This document shows positions 25,967-36,635 of a stretch of 64,000 nucleotides of DNA, in pieces (within the stretch, counting starts at the first letter, position 1; each line of letters starts with the position of its first letter). Under the pieces are notes generated by a model. It did not search any database. It saw only the letters and a list, made by a program, of their open reading frames with translations, and was not told the origin of the DNA. Made by a program: the position numbers and the translations under genes. The stretch comes from Weissella koreensis KACC 15510 (lineage in GTDB: Bacteria; Bacillota; Bacilli; Lactobacillales; Lactobacillaceae). The stretch covers positions 248,001 to 312,000 of the forward strand of contig NC_015759.1 of the NCBI RefSeq assembly GCF_000219805.1, in the 5' to 3' direction.

Positions 25967-25979
25967 ATCATAGGCTTAA

Positions 25980-26225
25980 TTAGTTCTTAAGACCATATTT
26001 CTTATTAAACTTGTCAACAGCTCCGTCGGCTTGAGTAAACTTAGCCTTACCAGTGTAGAATGGGTGTGAGTCTGATGAAGTTTCAACACGAACCATTGGG
26101 TAAGTTACTCCCTCAAATTCAGCAGTTGCGTCAGTCTTAACAGTTGAACCTGCTAAGAATTGAGCTCCAGTAGTAGTATCAACGAATACAACGTCGCGGT
26201 ATTCTGGGTGAATTCCTTCTTGCAT
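25980..26225 (-). CDS. rpmE2: Ribosomal protein bL31, type B (zinc-free)
   Basis: An 81-residue bL31 of the type B form: it begins [16 protein letters not shown] and contains [11 protein letters not shown]. It has none of the four cysteines of the zinc-binding type A protein. In bacteria with both forms, type B replaces type A under zinc shortage; many lactobacilli have only type B. AAGGAGAAACATC stands before the ATG. Monocistronic with its own terminator. Confidence 0.95.
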   Translation of the reverse strand: MQEGIHPEYRDVVFVDTTTGAQFLAGSTVKTDATAEFEGVTYPMVRVETSSDSHPFYTGKAKFTQADGAVDKFNKKYGLKN

Positions 26226-26356
26226 GATGTTTCTCCTTATAGCCCTGATCCATCTTGGAAACAGAGTCAGATTTATTAACCAAACTATTATAACATATCA
26301 GCCTTATGTACAAAAGCCTTATTCATAAGTATCAACAGATCTTTTTATAAATAAAT

Positions 26357-28192
26357 TTAACTTTTGGTACTGTCATCGTCAGTTTTTAAGACTGCCATAA
26401 ATGCTTCTTGTGGCACGTCCACAGTTCCAACTGACTTCATTCGTGCCTTACCCTTTTTCTGTTTATCCAACAACTTGGCTCTTCGATCTGGGTCACCAGT
26501 ATGAATTTTAGATGTAACATCTTTTCGATAAGCTTTAATCGTGGAACGCGCAATAATTTTAGAACCGATCGCTGCTTGAACCGGAATTTCAAAATTACGA
26601 CGCGGAATTAAATCTTTTAACTTTGTCGTAATAAAACGCCCACGCTCCTGTGCAAAATCACGATGCACAATAAAACTCAAAGCATCCACCCTCTCACCAT
26701 TCAATAAGATATCAATCTTTACCAACTCAGACTTACGATATCCAATTAATTCATAATCTAATGAGGCATATCCACGCGTTGTAGACTTTAATGTATCAAA
26801 AAATTCGAAAATAACTTCAGACAACGGTAAGAAATACTTTACGTTAACTCGATTTGCATCTAAGTAATCCATCGTATCGAATTCACCTCGTTTTCGCTGA
26901 GCCAAATCCATAACTGATCCAACATATTCATTTGGTACCATGATTTGAGCATGAACAAACGGTTCTTCAATATATTCGATTTCACCAGCATCTGGCAATT
27001 CAGATGGGTTTGCAACCTCAACCATCGTACCATTTTTCAAAAATGCATGGTACGTTACAGCAGGGGCTGTTGTGATCAAATCTAAATCAAATTCACGTTC
27101 CAAACGTTCTTGAATAACGTCCATATGCAACATTCCCAAGAAACCAGTTCTAAAGCCAAATCCTAAAGCCTGGGATGTTTCAGGTTCAAATTCAAGAGAT
27201 GCATCGTTTAATTGCAGTTTTTCTAAAGCCTCACGTAAATAATTATATTTAGAATTATCAGAAGGATATAGTCCAGAATAAACCATTGGTGTCATTGGTT
27301 TATATCCATCAAGTGGTTCATCAGCTCCATTATCTACAGTAGTAATTGTATCTCCTGGCCGAGCATCTTTAATACTTTTAATCGAAGCTGCCACATAACC
27401 AATATCTCCCGCCATCAAAAATTCACGTTTAATTGCGTGAGGTGAATTTACACCAACTTCGGTTACTTCATATTCAGCCCCAGAGTTCATAAATTTGATT
27501 TTATCCCCTGGTTTAACTACTCCATCTTTAACACGAACTGTTAAAATAACACCTTTATAAGCATCATATGTTGAATCAAAAATTAAAGCTTTTAAGGGTG
27601 CTTCAATTTCACCACCAGGAGCTGGTAATTTGTTGACAATTTGCTCCAACAATTCAGGAATTCCAATTCCTTTCTTAGCAGAAGCTAAAACTGCTTCAGA
27701 TGCATCTAATCCAATTACATCTTCAATTTCTTGACGAACTCGTTCTGGATCAGCAGCTGGCAAATCAATTTTATTAATCAGTGGCAAAACTTCTAAATCA
27801 TTATCCATTGCTAAATATACATTGGCCAATGTTTGAGCTTCAACTCCTTGAGCAGCATCAACCACTAAAATCGCCCCATCAGCGGCAGCTAGTGATCTTG
27901 AAACCTCATAAGAAAAATCGACATGGCCTGGAGTATCAACAAGATGGAATATATATATTTCTCCATCATTAGCTTGATAATGTACTTCCACTGCATTCAT
28001 TTTGATTGTGATTCCACGTTCACGTTCTAAGTCCATGGTATCCAATAATTGCGATTGCATATCTCGTGATGCAACTGTATGAGTTGCCTCTAAAATCCGA
28101 TCAGATATTGTGGATTTCCCGTGGTCAATGTGCGCAACAATACTAAAATTACGAATATGACTTTGGCGCGCTTGCATTTCTTCTAAATCCAT
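26357..28192 (-). CDS. lepA: Elongation factor 4 (LepA)
   Basis: A 611-residue translational GTPase of exactly the usual length. G1 is [10 protein letters not shown]2 lies in [11 protein letters not shown]3 is DTPGHVDF and G4 is NKIDLP. The C-terminal LepA-specific domain ends with the [17 protein letters not shown] stretch, rich in lysine. EF4 acts on stalled or misassembled ribosomes and on 30S biogenesis. AAGGAGCG precedes the ATG at 28192. Monocistronic between rplS and rpmE2. Confidence 0.97.
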   Translation of the reverse strand: MDLEEMQARQSHIRNFSIVAHIDHGKSTISDRILEATHTVASRDMQSQLLDTMDLERERGITIKMNAVEVHYQANDGEIYIFHLVDTPGHVDFSYEVSRSLAAADGAILVVDAAQGVEAQTLANVYLAMDNDLEVLPLINKIDLPAADPERVRQEIEDVIGLDASEAVLASAKKGIGIPELLEQIVNKLPAPGGEIEAPLKALIFDSTYDAYKGVILTVRVKDGVVKPGDKIKFMNSGAEYEVTEVGVNSPHAIKREFLMAGDIGYVAASIKSIKDARPGDTITTVDNGADEPLDGYKPMTPMVYSGLYPSDNSKYNYLREALEKLQLNDASLEFEPETSQALGFGFRTGFLGMLHMDVIQERLEREFDLDLITTAPAVTYHAFLKNGTMVEVANPSELPDAGEIEYIEEPFVHAQIMVPNEYVGSVMDLAQRKRGEFDTMDYLDANRVNVKYFLPLSEVIFEFFDTLKSTTRGYASLDYELIGYRKSELVKIDILLNGERVDALSFIVHRDFAQERGRFITTKLKDLIPRRNFEIPVQAAIGSKIIARSTIKAYRKDVTSKIHTGDPDRRAKLLDKQKKGKARMKSVGTVDVPQEAFMAVLKTDDDSTKS

Positions 28193-28327
28193 TATTTTAA
28201 TGCGCTCCTTTATGTTTTAATGTTTCCCTTATTATACTAAACCATTTGTAAAACTGCACTGCTCTTTCCGATATTATCTCCAAATAGATCACGAACTTTT
28301 CATAACATCCACATATTATTAATTATA

Positions 28328-28364
28328 AAAAAAGAAAAGCCGCCCAAAAGGGTGGCTTTTCTTA
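28328..28364 (-). terminator. Terminator after rplS
   Basis: aagaaaagccaccc and gggcggcttttctt pair around tttt, followed by TTTTTT on the minus strand, right after the rplS stop. Confidence 0.85.
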
Positions 28365-28379
28365 AGCTGCTGTTTTAAA

Positions 28380-28736
28380 TTAACCGCGACGGGCTTCCTT
28401 AATACGAGCTGCTTTACCGTGCAAAACACGTAAGTAGTACAACTTGGCACGGCGAACGCGACCATGACGTACAACTTCGATCTTATCAACACGTGGTGAA
28501 TGTAATGGGAATGTACGTTCCACACCAACACCGCTTGAAATTTTACGTACAGTATAAGTAGCTTGAATTCCAGCTCCCTTACGCTTGATTACAACACCTT
28601 CAAACAATTGGATACGCTCGCGTGATCCTTCGACGATACGTGCGTAAACCTTAACTGTATCTCCGGCACGGAAATCAGGCAAGTCTGAACGTAATTGTGA
28701 CTCAGTTAACTTTTCTAACAATGCATTTTGACGCAT
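28380..28736 (-). CDS. rplS: Ribosomal protein bL19
   Basis: A 118-residue bL19, with [48 protein letters not shown] and the basic C-terminal end. It lies at the interface of the 30S and 50S subunits. The open frame extends to an ATG at 28757, but GGGAGATTTGAT stands directly before ATG 28736 ([10 protein letters not shown]), the usual L19 start in this group. The trmD and rimM genes that often precede rplS are not next to it here. Confidence 0.95.
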   Translation of the reverse strand: MRQNALLEKLTESQLRSDLPDFRAGDTVKVYARIVEGSRERIQLFEGVVIKRKGAGIQATYTVRKISSGVGVERTFPLHSPRVDKIEVVRHGRVRRAKLYYLRVLHGKAARIKEARRG

Positions 28737-28895
28737 ATCAAATCTCCCAATCGACATTCATTAATCATCCGACCAGCGGAACATCGTTAATATGGTTTTT
28801 AAACCATTGATAACTATAACAATAACTTGATAACATTTCAAGTCAAAACATAATAATATTTAAAAACCGCTTAGTTCTCAATAAAATATTATAAA

Positions 28896-29438
28896 TTAAT
28901 TATTTTTAACAAATGTATCAAATTGACTTGCTACATCAGCTAAGAACTTTTTTGTATCCTCGTTGGTAATATTACCTTCGTCGTCGCTTAAGCTCGCAGT
29001 ATTCCCAATATACATCTCTGGTTGTGTCATGATTTTCATGTTTAAAAATTCAATTGTTTGTCGTAAGGTATGATTAGCTAAAGCTCCACCAATTCCAGAA
29101 ATCGATTGAGAAACAGGCAATACTGCCTTACCATCCCAAACACTTTCTCCCCAAGGACGTGATGCAATATCAAGAGCATTCTTCAAAACAGCAGGTAACC
29201 CTCGATTATACTCAGGTGTAACCATGATGAAGGCATCTTGAGCTGCCACTTGTGCTCTAAACTCTGTAAAGCTAGCTGGTGAATCAGCATCAAAATCTTG
29301 ATTATAAAATGGTAAATTTCCAATTTCTAAATAAGTTACTTCAGCATCAGCTGGTAACCCTTTTACTAAACCATGTGCCACTCCTGCAGAAAATGAATGT
29401 TCACGTAATGAACCAATTAATACCCCATATTTAGTCAT
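28896..29438 (-). CDS. NADPH-dependent FMN reductase family protein
   Basis: A flavodoxin-like protein of about 180 residues. GSLREHSFSAGVA is the FMN phosphate loop, and MVTPEYNRGLPAVLKNALDIASRP is the family signature that binds the isoalloxazine ring. It probably reduces FMN, quinones or azo dyes with NAD(P)H. The open frame begins at ATG 29453, but ATG 29438 (MTKYGVLIGS) follows TGGGGACTTTTGAA and fits the family. It stands alone between yhaM and rplS. Confidence 0.88.
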   Translation of the reverse strand: MTKYGVLIGSLREHSFSAGVAHGLVKGLPADAEVTYLEIGNLPFYNQDFDADSPASFTEFRAQVAAQDAFIMVTPEYNRGLPAVLKNALDIASRPWGESVWDGKAVLPVSQSISGIGGALANHTLRQTIEFLNMKIMTQPEMYIGNTASLSDDEGNITNEDTKKFLADVASQFDTFVKNN

Positions 29439-29571
29439 TTCAAAAGTCCCCATTTCGATTAATTTTATTTAAAGCTAAAATTGCTACAAAGCTGATTAAA
29501 ACACCATTGCAACCGTTTAACTTATTAAATTAATCATAGCATTTAACTTACAAAAAGTAAATATAGTTTTT

Positions 29572-30525
29572 CTAATTTCCCATTGGACGATAAATTGAAC
29601 GATTATCCAAGGCCCAATTTCGTCCCGAAAATTCTCCCGGGTTAGTATCATCCAAGGCATTCGCAAAGCTTTGAAGATTAGCATCCAACTCATCCAACTG
29701 ATGCAAAACATTAGCTTCTTGAACTAGTGGTCGAACTGGTGATCCATACTCCAATTGACCATGATGAGCTAGGACCACATGCCTTAATAGTACTAAATCT
29801 TCACTAAATAGATCTAATTTTAATTCTTGAGCGGCAAGTACAATTTGCTCATCAATTAAAACAATATGTCCAATTAAATTACCTGGTACTGTGTACGTAG
29901 TTGCAATCGGTCCTGAGAGTTCAATAACTTTTCCCAGATCATGCAGCAACGCCCCAGCTAATAATAAGCTTTCGTCAATTTGTTCATATTGTTTTGCCAC
30001 ACTTTGAGCAAGACGAGCGATAGAGAGTGTGTGATAGCCTAATCCTCCAGCAAAAGCATGATGATTTGATTTTGCTGCTGGATAAGCAAAAAACTGTTCA
30101 CGATATTGGTTCAATAGGAATCTTACAATTCGTTGCCAAGTGGGGTTAATAATTTTAAATATTATAGTATTAACCTCTTCTTCCATCTCTGCCGCTTTCA
30201 TGGGTCCACTAGGTACAAAATCAGATACGTTTTGAGGTTCACCGGATTGTGCTGGCCGTATTTCTAAGAATTTTAATTGAGGTTTATCACGATAAGATTG
30301 TCGAATTCCTTTAACAAAAACAACTTGTCCAGCCTCTAATGCTTTAAATTCTGCTTCATTAGAATCCCATTTCATCCCTGAAATTTCCATTGATCGATCA
30401 GCAATAGTAATTGCTAAATATGGTTTACCGCTATTTGTAACCCTTGAATCGATTTGTTTTAATAAAGCAAACATTTGAATATTTTCATCCAATTGATAAT
30501 CTTTTAATTGTTTTTGTTCATTCAT
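29572..30525 (-). CDS. yhaM: 3'-5' exoribonuclease YhaM
   Basis: About 317 residues with an N-terminal OB-fold nucleic acid binding domain (about residues 10-95) and an HD-type phosphohydrolase domain (HHAFAGGLGYHTLSI, LLAGALLHDLGKVIEL, AHHGQLEYGSP). This is the YhaM family of 3'-5' exoribonucleases, which trims RNA and, in Gram-positive bacteria, also affects DNA and competence. ATG 30525 (MNEQKQL) follows GGTGAGGACT and is preferred to the GTG at 30534. It overlaps the end of yhaN by eight bases. The trio yhaO-yhaN-yhaM is a conserved operon. Confidence 0.92.
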   Translation of the reverse strand: MNEQKQLKDYQLDENIQMFALLKQIDSRVTNSGKPYLAITIADRSMEISGMKWDSNEAEFKALEAGQVVFVKGIRQSYRDKPQLKFLEIRPAQSGEPQNVSDFVPSGPMKAAEMEEEVNTIIFKIINPTWQRIVRFLLNQYREQFFAYPAAKSNHHAFAGGLGYHTLSIARLAQSVAKQYEQIDESLLLAGALLHDLGKVIELSGPIATTYTVPGNLIGHIVLIDEQIVLAAQELKLDLFSEDLVLLRHVVLAHHGQLEYGSPVRPLVQEANVLHQLDELDANLQSFANALDDTNPGEFSGRNWALDNRSIYRPMGN

Positions 30526-32845
30526 AGTCCTCACCCCGTTCCAGATTTGATAAATTTATCATACTATTTTCTTCAATTTGATGAGCCGTAAAATAAATCA
30601 CTTGATATCCAGTAGCTACAAACTGTTTTAAAATTTTAATTAAATTTACTCGCCGTTTAGCATCAAAATCGACAAAGGCATCATCTATTAGAATTGGAAA
30701 CTGTGCTGTTGAGTCCATTTGCTGAATAAAGGCCAAACGTAATGCTACATAAATTTGTTCTGCTGTTCCCTTGGATAAATCAATTAAATTAAATAGTTCA
30801 CCTTTTTTATTTTTTGCACGAATAAGTGTTTTCGTGTATTTAAGTTCAATATAGCGTCCTTCCGTCAGAGACTGTAAATATTCACTAGCTTGCTTCATTA
30901 ACTGCGGTAACCGTTCCCCAATGGTTTGATTTAATATAGATTGAACCCATTGACTTAGTACTTTATTAACAAAATATTGTTGTAGATCTTCAAAAACCCG
31001 TGTTCGTTCGTCAGCTAATTGTTGGCTCAAATATTCTAAACTATCATCTTTTTTAATTTGTTCCAATTGATATTCCAATTGAGTCAAAGAGGCTTGCTGT
31101 TGATTAATTTCATGTAGCATTTTTTGTTGATCTTTAATGCGTTGATTATCATCCGGGAGCCCTTCTAGTGACTTTCTATCAATATCCTTCAACTGCTCAT
31201 TCAATAATCTTTGTTTTTCTAATAATTCTTTGGTTTGTTGATCTTCAATTTGCCGTTGTTCAAATTCTGACCAAGACTGTAAGCCGATTTTTTTCAATAG
31301 TGTTTGCATAGTAGCTTGTTGCTTCAATCTTTTAGCCTGTTCTTGATCAAACTGCTGTTGCTTTAATTTAAGCTCTGACAATTTCAAACGCTGCTGATTA
31401 TGATTACCATCTTGTACAAGCCATGCTAAAGCTTGATTTAATGGTATGATTTGTCCTTGTATATTTTGTAGTTTTTCCCGATCAGTTGCAATGTTATCTT
31501 TGAGAACCATTTGTTCTCTGGCATCACCTTGTACTATTTCAACCATCTCTGGATTCCAATTTTGATATTCAGAATCAAATTCAACTAAATCAAGCTTAGA
31601 TTCAGAAATACCTTGTACATGTCCATATTGCCATACAATTAATCCTAACCCAATAATTATCAAAATACTTGCACCACTAATTTGTTGTACTAATAAAAGC
31701 AAAATACCCAAAATAATAAAAACAGCTCCCCATAATATCATAGGTTTTAAGAATTGTTCATTACTATTAGATTCGGTTTCCTGAAACGCACTTAATTGTT
31801 CAGTACTCAAGGGCTTAGGTAAGTTGTCAACCTGCCACTTACTTCGCAACATTTGTAATTGTTGCTCGTCATCTTGCAAATCCTTTTCAAGTTGTTGCTT
31901 TTTAGAATATATTTGCTCTAATAATTCCAAATGAAGATCAGCTTGATCCAATTGACTTTGAGTCATTGAAGGCGCTTCGGACTGCACATCCGTATGAATT
32001 TGAAAATTTAAAGCTATAATTTTCTGTGATAATTCTGGTTCCATCATTTGTTGTCGATTTGATAACTGATCATCCAACTGTTGTAATTGTTGTAAGGCTG
32101 GCCGATACGCGGCTAAATCGCTTTGATTTGCAGCCCGTTTTTGTTGCATTTTTTGTTGTTCCTGTAGGTCATTCAAATTTTGTCGTCGTTGATTTAATTC
32201 TTGTTCCAATTCTAATAAATTAGGGCTTTGAGTCAACCGCTGCTGATATTGTTGTTCAAGCTGATTTAAGTTTGATAAAGCCCGATTAATCGGACGCTTA
32301 GCCGTCTTGGTACGTCCCATTTGCAAAGCCGCCGTCTTATCTAAATCTGTCGCAACTTGCATCCATTCTTCGGCTCCAGGTGTAGCAATACTTCTCAAAT
32401 GATCATTAAAAGAATCAGGGCGCAAATTAAAAATTGCCAACAACGCCTCCTGATCAAAACTATAAATGGCATTAAATAATTCAGACGTTAATGGCGCTAA
32501 TATTTCTTGTAGTTTTTTATCAGGATTGTCATATTCTTGTTCACTATTTAAATTAGTTAATTTCAATTTTGATTCCGTTCGGCCTATCCGAGTTATTCGA
32601 TAGTCTTGGTTATGAACATTGATCGTTAAATTCCCACCATAAGTTCCTCCCACCACATTTTCAAAAGTTTTTTTCTTACTTCCCCGAGCAGTTGGAAAGC
32701 CAAATAAGACACCACTAATAAACTGATGCAGAGTAGTTTTTCCGGCCTCATTTAACCCATAAACCACTTGAAAATCATTTTCAAAATCAAATTTGATCTG
32801 TTGGAATTGTCCAAAGCTGTTAATTTGTGCTTGTTTAATCCACAT
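30518..32845 (-). CDS. yhaN: SbcC/Rad50-like ATPase YhaN
   Basis: About 775 residues. The Walker A motif is GLNEAGKTTLHQ near residue 35 and the Walker B region is FPILIDDAFVDFD near the end, with long glutamine-rich coiled coils between (about residues 185-310 and 430-600). A hydrophobic segment at about residues 375-405 (ILWGAVFIILGILLLLVQQ) is characteristic of this subfamily. It is the ATPase partner of YhaO, like SbcC with SbcD. ATG 32845 follows AAGGAGGTGTGCAAG, so it is chosen over the GTG at 32854. Overlaps both neighbours in a tight operon. Confidence 0.9.
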   Translation of the reverse strand: MWIKQAQINSFGQFQQIKFDFENDFQVVYGLNEAGKTTLHQFISGVLFGFPTARGSKKKTFENVVGGTYGGNLTINVHNQDYRITRIGRTESKLKLTNLNSEQEYDNPDKKLQEILAPLTSELFNAIYSFDQEALLAIFNLRPDSFNDHLRSIATPGAEEWMQVATDLDKTAALQMGRTKTAKRPINRALSNLNQLEQQYQQRLTQSPNLLELEQELNQRRQNLNDLQEQQKMQQKRAANQSDLAAYRPALQQLQQLDDQLSNRQQMMEPELSQKIIALNFQIHTDVQSEAPSMTQSQLDQADLHLELLEQIYSKKQQLEKDLQDDEQQLQMLRSKWQVDNLPKPLSTEQLSAFQETESNSNEQFLKPMILWGAVFIILGILLLLVQQISGASILIIIGLGLIVWQYGHVQGISESKLDLVEFDSEYQNWNPEMVEIVQGDAREQMVLKDNIATDREKLQNIQGQIIPLNQALAWLVQDGNHNQQRLKLSELKLKQQQFDQEQAKRLKQQATMQTLLKKIGLQSWSEFEQRQIEDQQTKELLEKQRLLNEQLKDIDRKSLEGLPDDNQRIKDQQKMLHEINQQQASLTQLEYQLEQIKKDDSLEYLSQQLADERTRVFEDLQQYFVNKVLSQWVQSILNQTIGERLPQLMKQASEYLQSLTEGRYIELKYTKTLIRAKNKKGELFNLIDLSKGTAEQIYVALRLAFIQQMDSTAQFPILIDDAFVDFDAKRRVNLIKILKQFVATGYQVIYFTAHQIEENSMINLSNLERGEDYE

Positions 32846-34043
32846 CTTGCACACCTCCTTGGATCTTTTTTAATTTCAACTGAATCTTATCTTTAATTTC
32901 AGCAAGATTATCTGGATCTATCAACAATTCAAAAACAGCCGTATTATCAACTAAATTTAAGCCCATTTCAACTAGATGTTCTACTGTAACTAATTTATCT
33001 AACTCTTTTAAATTAGACTCTGCTGATAATTCTGGCATCGTCATCATTAATTGTTGAGCTTTAGTCTCTAATTGGTAAATATACATGTGATCATCTGGTT
33101 GAAATTTACTTTTTAGTTGCTGATAAAAAGCATTTGAATTCACCATTTGAAGTTGTTTTTGGTTATCAACTGTCAATTTTAATTGAATTAACAAAAAAAT
33201 ATGCTCCTGTGGCTCAATTGTACTTTTCACTAATTCAATCAAACTCGATGCTTGTATTTCTTGATTCGCTTCTATTTTTAAATTGATTGTTTGCCATACA
33301 ATTGGAGCACTGGATACAAAAGTTGGCTGCAATTGATGATTTTCATCACTTTGCACTAGATAAAAGCCTTTTAAGCCATCTTCTTTATGATTTAAGCCCT
33401 GTAAGCTACCTGAATAGCCAATAAAAGGTTTTTCTTGTAAGGTTTGACGAATATGAATATGTCCCAAAGCCCAATATTGATAATGTTTGGTATTTAAATC
33501 ACTAATTTTAAAAGGTGCATAGTCATCCCTACCAGCTATTCCTAATGCTCCATGATACATTCCGATATGATAATCTTCGTTCTGCTTCATTGGAAAATCA
33601 ATCGTCATATTTTCATTAATATGACGATTATTGTAGCTAAAACCAGAAACTGCAATTTGTTCATTTTGATCTGTGTTAAAAAGCAATGTTTCAACACTAG
33701 TTCCTAAAATATGCACATTTTCCGGGAATAATGGTGCATATTCAACTGATTTTACAAAATCATGATTTCCATAGCTTAATACAACTGGGATACTTTTTTC
33801 GTGCAAACGTTCAAATTGTTCCATCAAAAATAATTGAATTCGTGGATTTACTTCATTGGTATTATAAACATCCCCAGGTAGTAAAACCAAATCAACTTTT
33901 TCTTGTAACGCCATATCAATTAAACGACGAAAAGCATCTAATGTTGCCCGCTGTAATTTTTCAATCAACCAATTAGGAATATCGCTTAATCCAATAAACG
34001 CATTTCCTAAATGTACATCTCCTGCATGAATAAATTTAACCAT
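32835..34043 (-). CDS. yhaO: SbcD/Mre11-like nuclease YhaO
   Basis: A 402-residue calcineurin-like metallophosphoesterase. The metal ligands are visible in HAGDVHLGNAF, LLPGDVYN, SYGNHDF, GMYHGALG and ALGHIHI. Similar proteins pair with YhaN as an SbcCD-like DNA end-processing complex; in Bacillus this locus affects survival after DNA damage. First gene of the yhaO-yhaN-yhaM operon; the start at 34043 has only a weak ribosome site. Confidence 0.9.
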   Translation of the reverse strand: MVKFIHAGDVHLGNAFIGLSDIPNWLIEKLQRATLDAFRRLIDMALQEKVDLVLLPGDVYNTNEVNPRIQLFLMEQFERLHEKSIPVVLSYGNHDFVKSVEYAPLFPENVHILGTSVETLLFNTDQNEQIAVSGFSYNNRHINENMTIDFPMKQNEDYHIGMYHGALGIAGRDDYAPFKISDLNTKHYQYWALGHIHIRQTLQEKPFIGYSGSLQGLNHKEDGLKGFYLVQSDENHQLQPTFVSSAPIVWQTINLKIEANQEIQASSLIELVKSTIEPQEHIFLLIQLKLTVDNQKQLQMVNSNAFYQQLKSKFQPDDHMYIYQLETKAQQLMMTMPELSAESNLKELDKLVTVEHLVEMGLNLVDNTAVFELLIDPDNLAEIKDKIQLKLKKIQGGVQDVD

Positions 34044-34088
34044 TATTTATATACTTTATTTATACTTTCTAAAAATATTTTTGGTAAT

Positions 34089-34127
34089 AAAAAGGAGGAA
34101 CGTTCTCACAACCTCCCCCCTTTTTTG
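34089..34127 (-). terminator. Terminator after the YlbF-family gene
   Basis: ggaggttgtgag and aacgttcctcc pair on the minus strand and are followed by a T run, 15 bases after the stop at 34140. Confidence 0.75.
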
Positions 34128-34139
34128 ACATTTAATAAT

Positions 34140-34478
34140 TTACTTGTATAATTCTGCGATTGGCTTAGTTACAATTTCATTAACCTCTTGCAACAAGTTA
34201 TTCATTGCTCCTTCAGCAGCCATCAACTTCTTCAATACATCTGATGTATCCATATCAGCAGCCACAGCTTGCCAGCTTTTGATTTGGTCTTCACTAGGCT
34301 CTGTACCACCTTGAATGGCAGCTTGCATTGTTTGTTGTTCTGCTTGGAATCGCTTAAAGATTGCTTCAGCTTCCTTATCAGCGTGCATTTCATTTAATGC
34401 TACTTGTAATGCAGTATATTGTTCTGTTTTAACCAAATCACTGGCAACAGCGTTGACATTATCATAAATATTAATCAT
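34140..34478 (-). CDS. YlbF/YheA family (DUF964) protein
   Basis: A 112-residue all-helical protein beginning MINIYDNVNAVASDLVKTEQ, with a central EAEAIFKRFQAEQQTMQAA stretch. It belongs to the YlbF/YmcA/YheA group. YlbF and YmcA help RNase Y process mRNAs and influence competence and biofilm in Bacillus; YheA-type members are less clear. It is placed between a class A PBP gene and the yhaO operon. AGGGAGAAAC stands before the ATG. Function here is inferred from the family only. Confidence 0.82.
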   Translation of the reverse strand: MINIYDNVNAVASDLVKTEQYTALQVALNEMHADKEAEAIFKRFQAEQQTMQAAIQGGTEPSEDQIKSWQAVAADMDTSDVLKKLMAAEGAMNNLLQEVNEIVTKPIAELYK

Positions 34479-34490
34479 TATGTTTCTCCC

Positions 34491-36635
34491 TTAAAATCCT
34501 AAGTTATTTCTTAATCCATTCCAAACCGTTTCAGCACCTTTTTTAATTGTACTTCCGGTCTCTTTCAATCCTGATGTAATGTTACCAGTAATACCACTAA
34601 TATTATCAGAAATTTGGCTATTTGTACCATTAAAATTCAAACTATCATTCGCAATTTGTGTTCGGATACTCTTAACCTTAAATGAAGTTTGTGCTGTATT
34701 CGGAATAATTTGCTCCAACGAACGTTTCATCAATGGCCCAGCCGTTTGATCTAAGCTTGAAGGTATCACTGATCCATTATCGTTTCCTGTCCAAGTTACA
34801 TTAACAATATCTGGTGTATATGCAACCGCCCAGGAATCAGTGGCTTCGCTAGTCGTATTATCGCTATCAGTTTTACTACTAAACTCAGTCGTCCCAGTCT
34901 TACCTGCCACTTGATACCCACTTGGATCAGCAGCTACACCGGTTCCATTTGTATAAACACCCATCAACATACTGGTCATTTCATTCGTTACCTTAGTTGA
35001 CCAGAGACGAGTTTTCTTAGGCTTCACCGTATTGACTAGCACACGTCCACTGGCATCTTCAATTTTGGTAATAAAATGTGCGTCTGACATAGTTCCGCCA
35101 TTAGCAAAACTTGTATAGGCCTGAGCTAATTGTAATGGTGACACTCCCTTGCTCATACCACCAATAGTCATCGCATAATTCTTATCATCCTTCGTCAAAG
35201 GTAGTCCGGCCTTAATTCCAGCCTTATATGAGGTATCAATACCGATCTTCTCACTCAACCAAACTGCCGGAATATTATATGATTTTTCCAAAGCTTCATA
35301 CATTGGCACATCTTCAGTTGTGATATTAGAAGCATTATGCGGTGAGTACTTATTTGTACCAAAAGTCATCTCATGATTTGGCAACATTGAATCATAAGAA
35401 TAACCACGGCTCAATGCTGGAGCATAATCTACAATTGGTTTAATTGTTGAACCAGGCTGCCGTTTCATTTGTGTTGCACGGTTAAATCCACGGAATTCAT
35501 GTGCTCCACGTCCACCAATTACCGCTCTAACACCTCCAGTTTGTGCATTTAGCACTACTGTAGCCGCTTGTGAACCCACACCAATTGGGTTCAAATATGA
35601 ATTAGCATAATCATTTTGTAAATTGGTCTGATCATCTTGATTCATATTTGTATAAATTTTATAACCATTTTGCATAATATCTTGTTCTTTTAAGTGATAT
35701 TTATTAATCGCTTCATCAATTACAGAATCAAAATAGTATGGATATTCATAATTAGTACTAGTAACTTGATAATCATCAGCCCCAATACTTGTCTGCATCA
35801 AATTCGTAGCAGTTGCTTGATCCATTTTTTTATTATTCACCATGTTTTGTAAAACTTGATCTCTACGATTTTTAGCGGCTTCAGGATGCTCTAATGGATC
35901 ATAGCCATTCGGTGATTGAAGCATTCCTGCCAACATAGCCGCTTGTTTCTCATTCAATTGACTAGCATTGATACCAAAGTATTTTTGAGATGCATCTTGA
36001 ACTCCCCAAACTCCTTCACCAAAATAGGCATTATTTAAATACATTGCCAAAATATCATTTTTAGAATAGACATTTTCAACCTGAACTGCGAGAAATAATT
36101 CCCGGATTTTCCGCGTTATATTTTGATTTTGAGTCAGGAAAGCGTTCTTAACTAATTGTTGGGTAATCGTTGAACCACCAGACAAGGCACCAGAACTTGA
36201 AAAAGTAATTTTGTGCCAAATGATTTTCAAGGCAGCACGCGAAAGTCCCGTAACCGAAAAACCATATTCATGATAAAAATTACGATCTTCTGTAGATAAA
36301 ACCGCAGTAGTCATATTCGAAGAAATACTTTTGTAGGATACAAAAGTTCCTTTACCACCAGCTAATGACCCTGCCTTATTTCCACTAGCATCATAAATTT
36401 CAGTTGTACTCTTTAAACGCGTTTTCAAATTCGAAACATCTGTTGTTTTAGCCTCAAATGTTCCCATGATACTAATAACAAAAAACAGGCTTAAAAAAGC
36501 CACAATAATCCATCGATTAATTTGGAAACGATACCAGACCGGCCCCAGCGTTTTATCCCAACGATGATGCAGATGGCTAAAACGTTCCTGAAACCAGTTA
36601 TGTATTTTTTTAATTCTTTCTAAAAAATTATTCAT
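34491..36635 (-). CDS. Class A penicillin-binding protein (bifunctional peptidoglycan synthase)
   Basis: A 714-residue membrane-anchored enzyme. One helix lies at residues 41-57. The GT51 glycosyltransferase has STEDRNFYHEYG (E116) and GGSTITQQ (153-160); the transpeptidase has S396-x-x-K399 in GSTIKP, S452-Y-N and K579-T-G. It joins lipid II into strands and crosslinks them. Length and the C-terminal end suggest the PBP2A/PBP1A type of lactobacilli. It begins one base after argR and ends 12 bases before the YlbF gene, so these may be co-transcribed. Confidence 0.93.
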   Translation of the reverse strand: MNNFLERIKKIHNWFQERFSHLHHRWDKTLGPVWYRFQINRWIIVAFLSLFFVISIMGTFEAKTTDVSNLKTRLKSTTEIYDASGNKAGSLAGGKGTFVSYKSISSNMTTAVLSTEDRNFYHEYGFSVTGLSRAALKIIWHKITFSSSGALSGGSTITQQLVKNAFLTQNQNITRKIRELFLAVQVENVYSKNDILAMYLNNAYFGEGVWGVQDASQKYFGINASQLNEKQAAMLAGMLQSPNGYDPLEHPEAAKNRRDQVLQNMVNNKKMDQATATNLMQTSIGADDYQVTSTNYEYPYYFDSVIDEAINKYHLKEQDIMQNGYKIYTNMNQDDQTNLQNDYANSYLNPIGVGSQAATVVLNAQTGGVRAVIGGRGAHEFRGFNRATQMKRQPGSTIKPIVDYAPALSRGYSYDSMLPNHEMTFGTNKYSPHNASNITTEDVPMYEALEKSYNIPAVWLSEKIGIDTSYKAGIKAGLPLTKDDKNYAMTIGGMSKGVSPLQLAQAYTSFANGGTMSDAHFITKIEDASGRVLVNTVKPKKTRLWSTKVTNEMTSMLMGVYTNGTGVAADPSGYQVAGKTGTTEFSSKTDSDNTTSEATDSWAVAYTPDIVNVTWTGNDNGSVIPSSLDQTAGPLMKRSLEQIIPNTAQTSFKVKSIRTQIANDSLNFNGTNSQISDNISGITGNITSGLKETGSTIKKGAETVWNGLRNNLGF

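Noticed and set aside
28737..28757. Seven-residue extension of bL19
   Set aside because: The ribosome site GGGAG lies inside this stretch, so translation starts at 28736.
30518..34043. yhaO-yhaN as a novel SMC-nuclease defence system
   Set aside because: Order, motifs and partner yhaM match the well-known housekeeping operon of Firmicutes.
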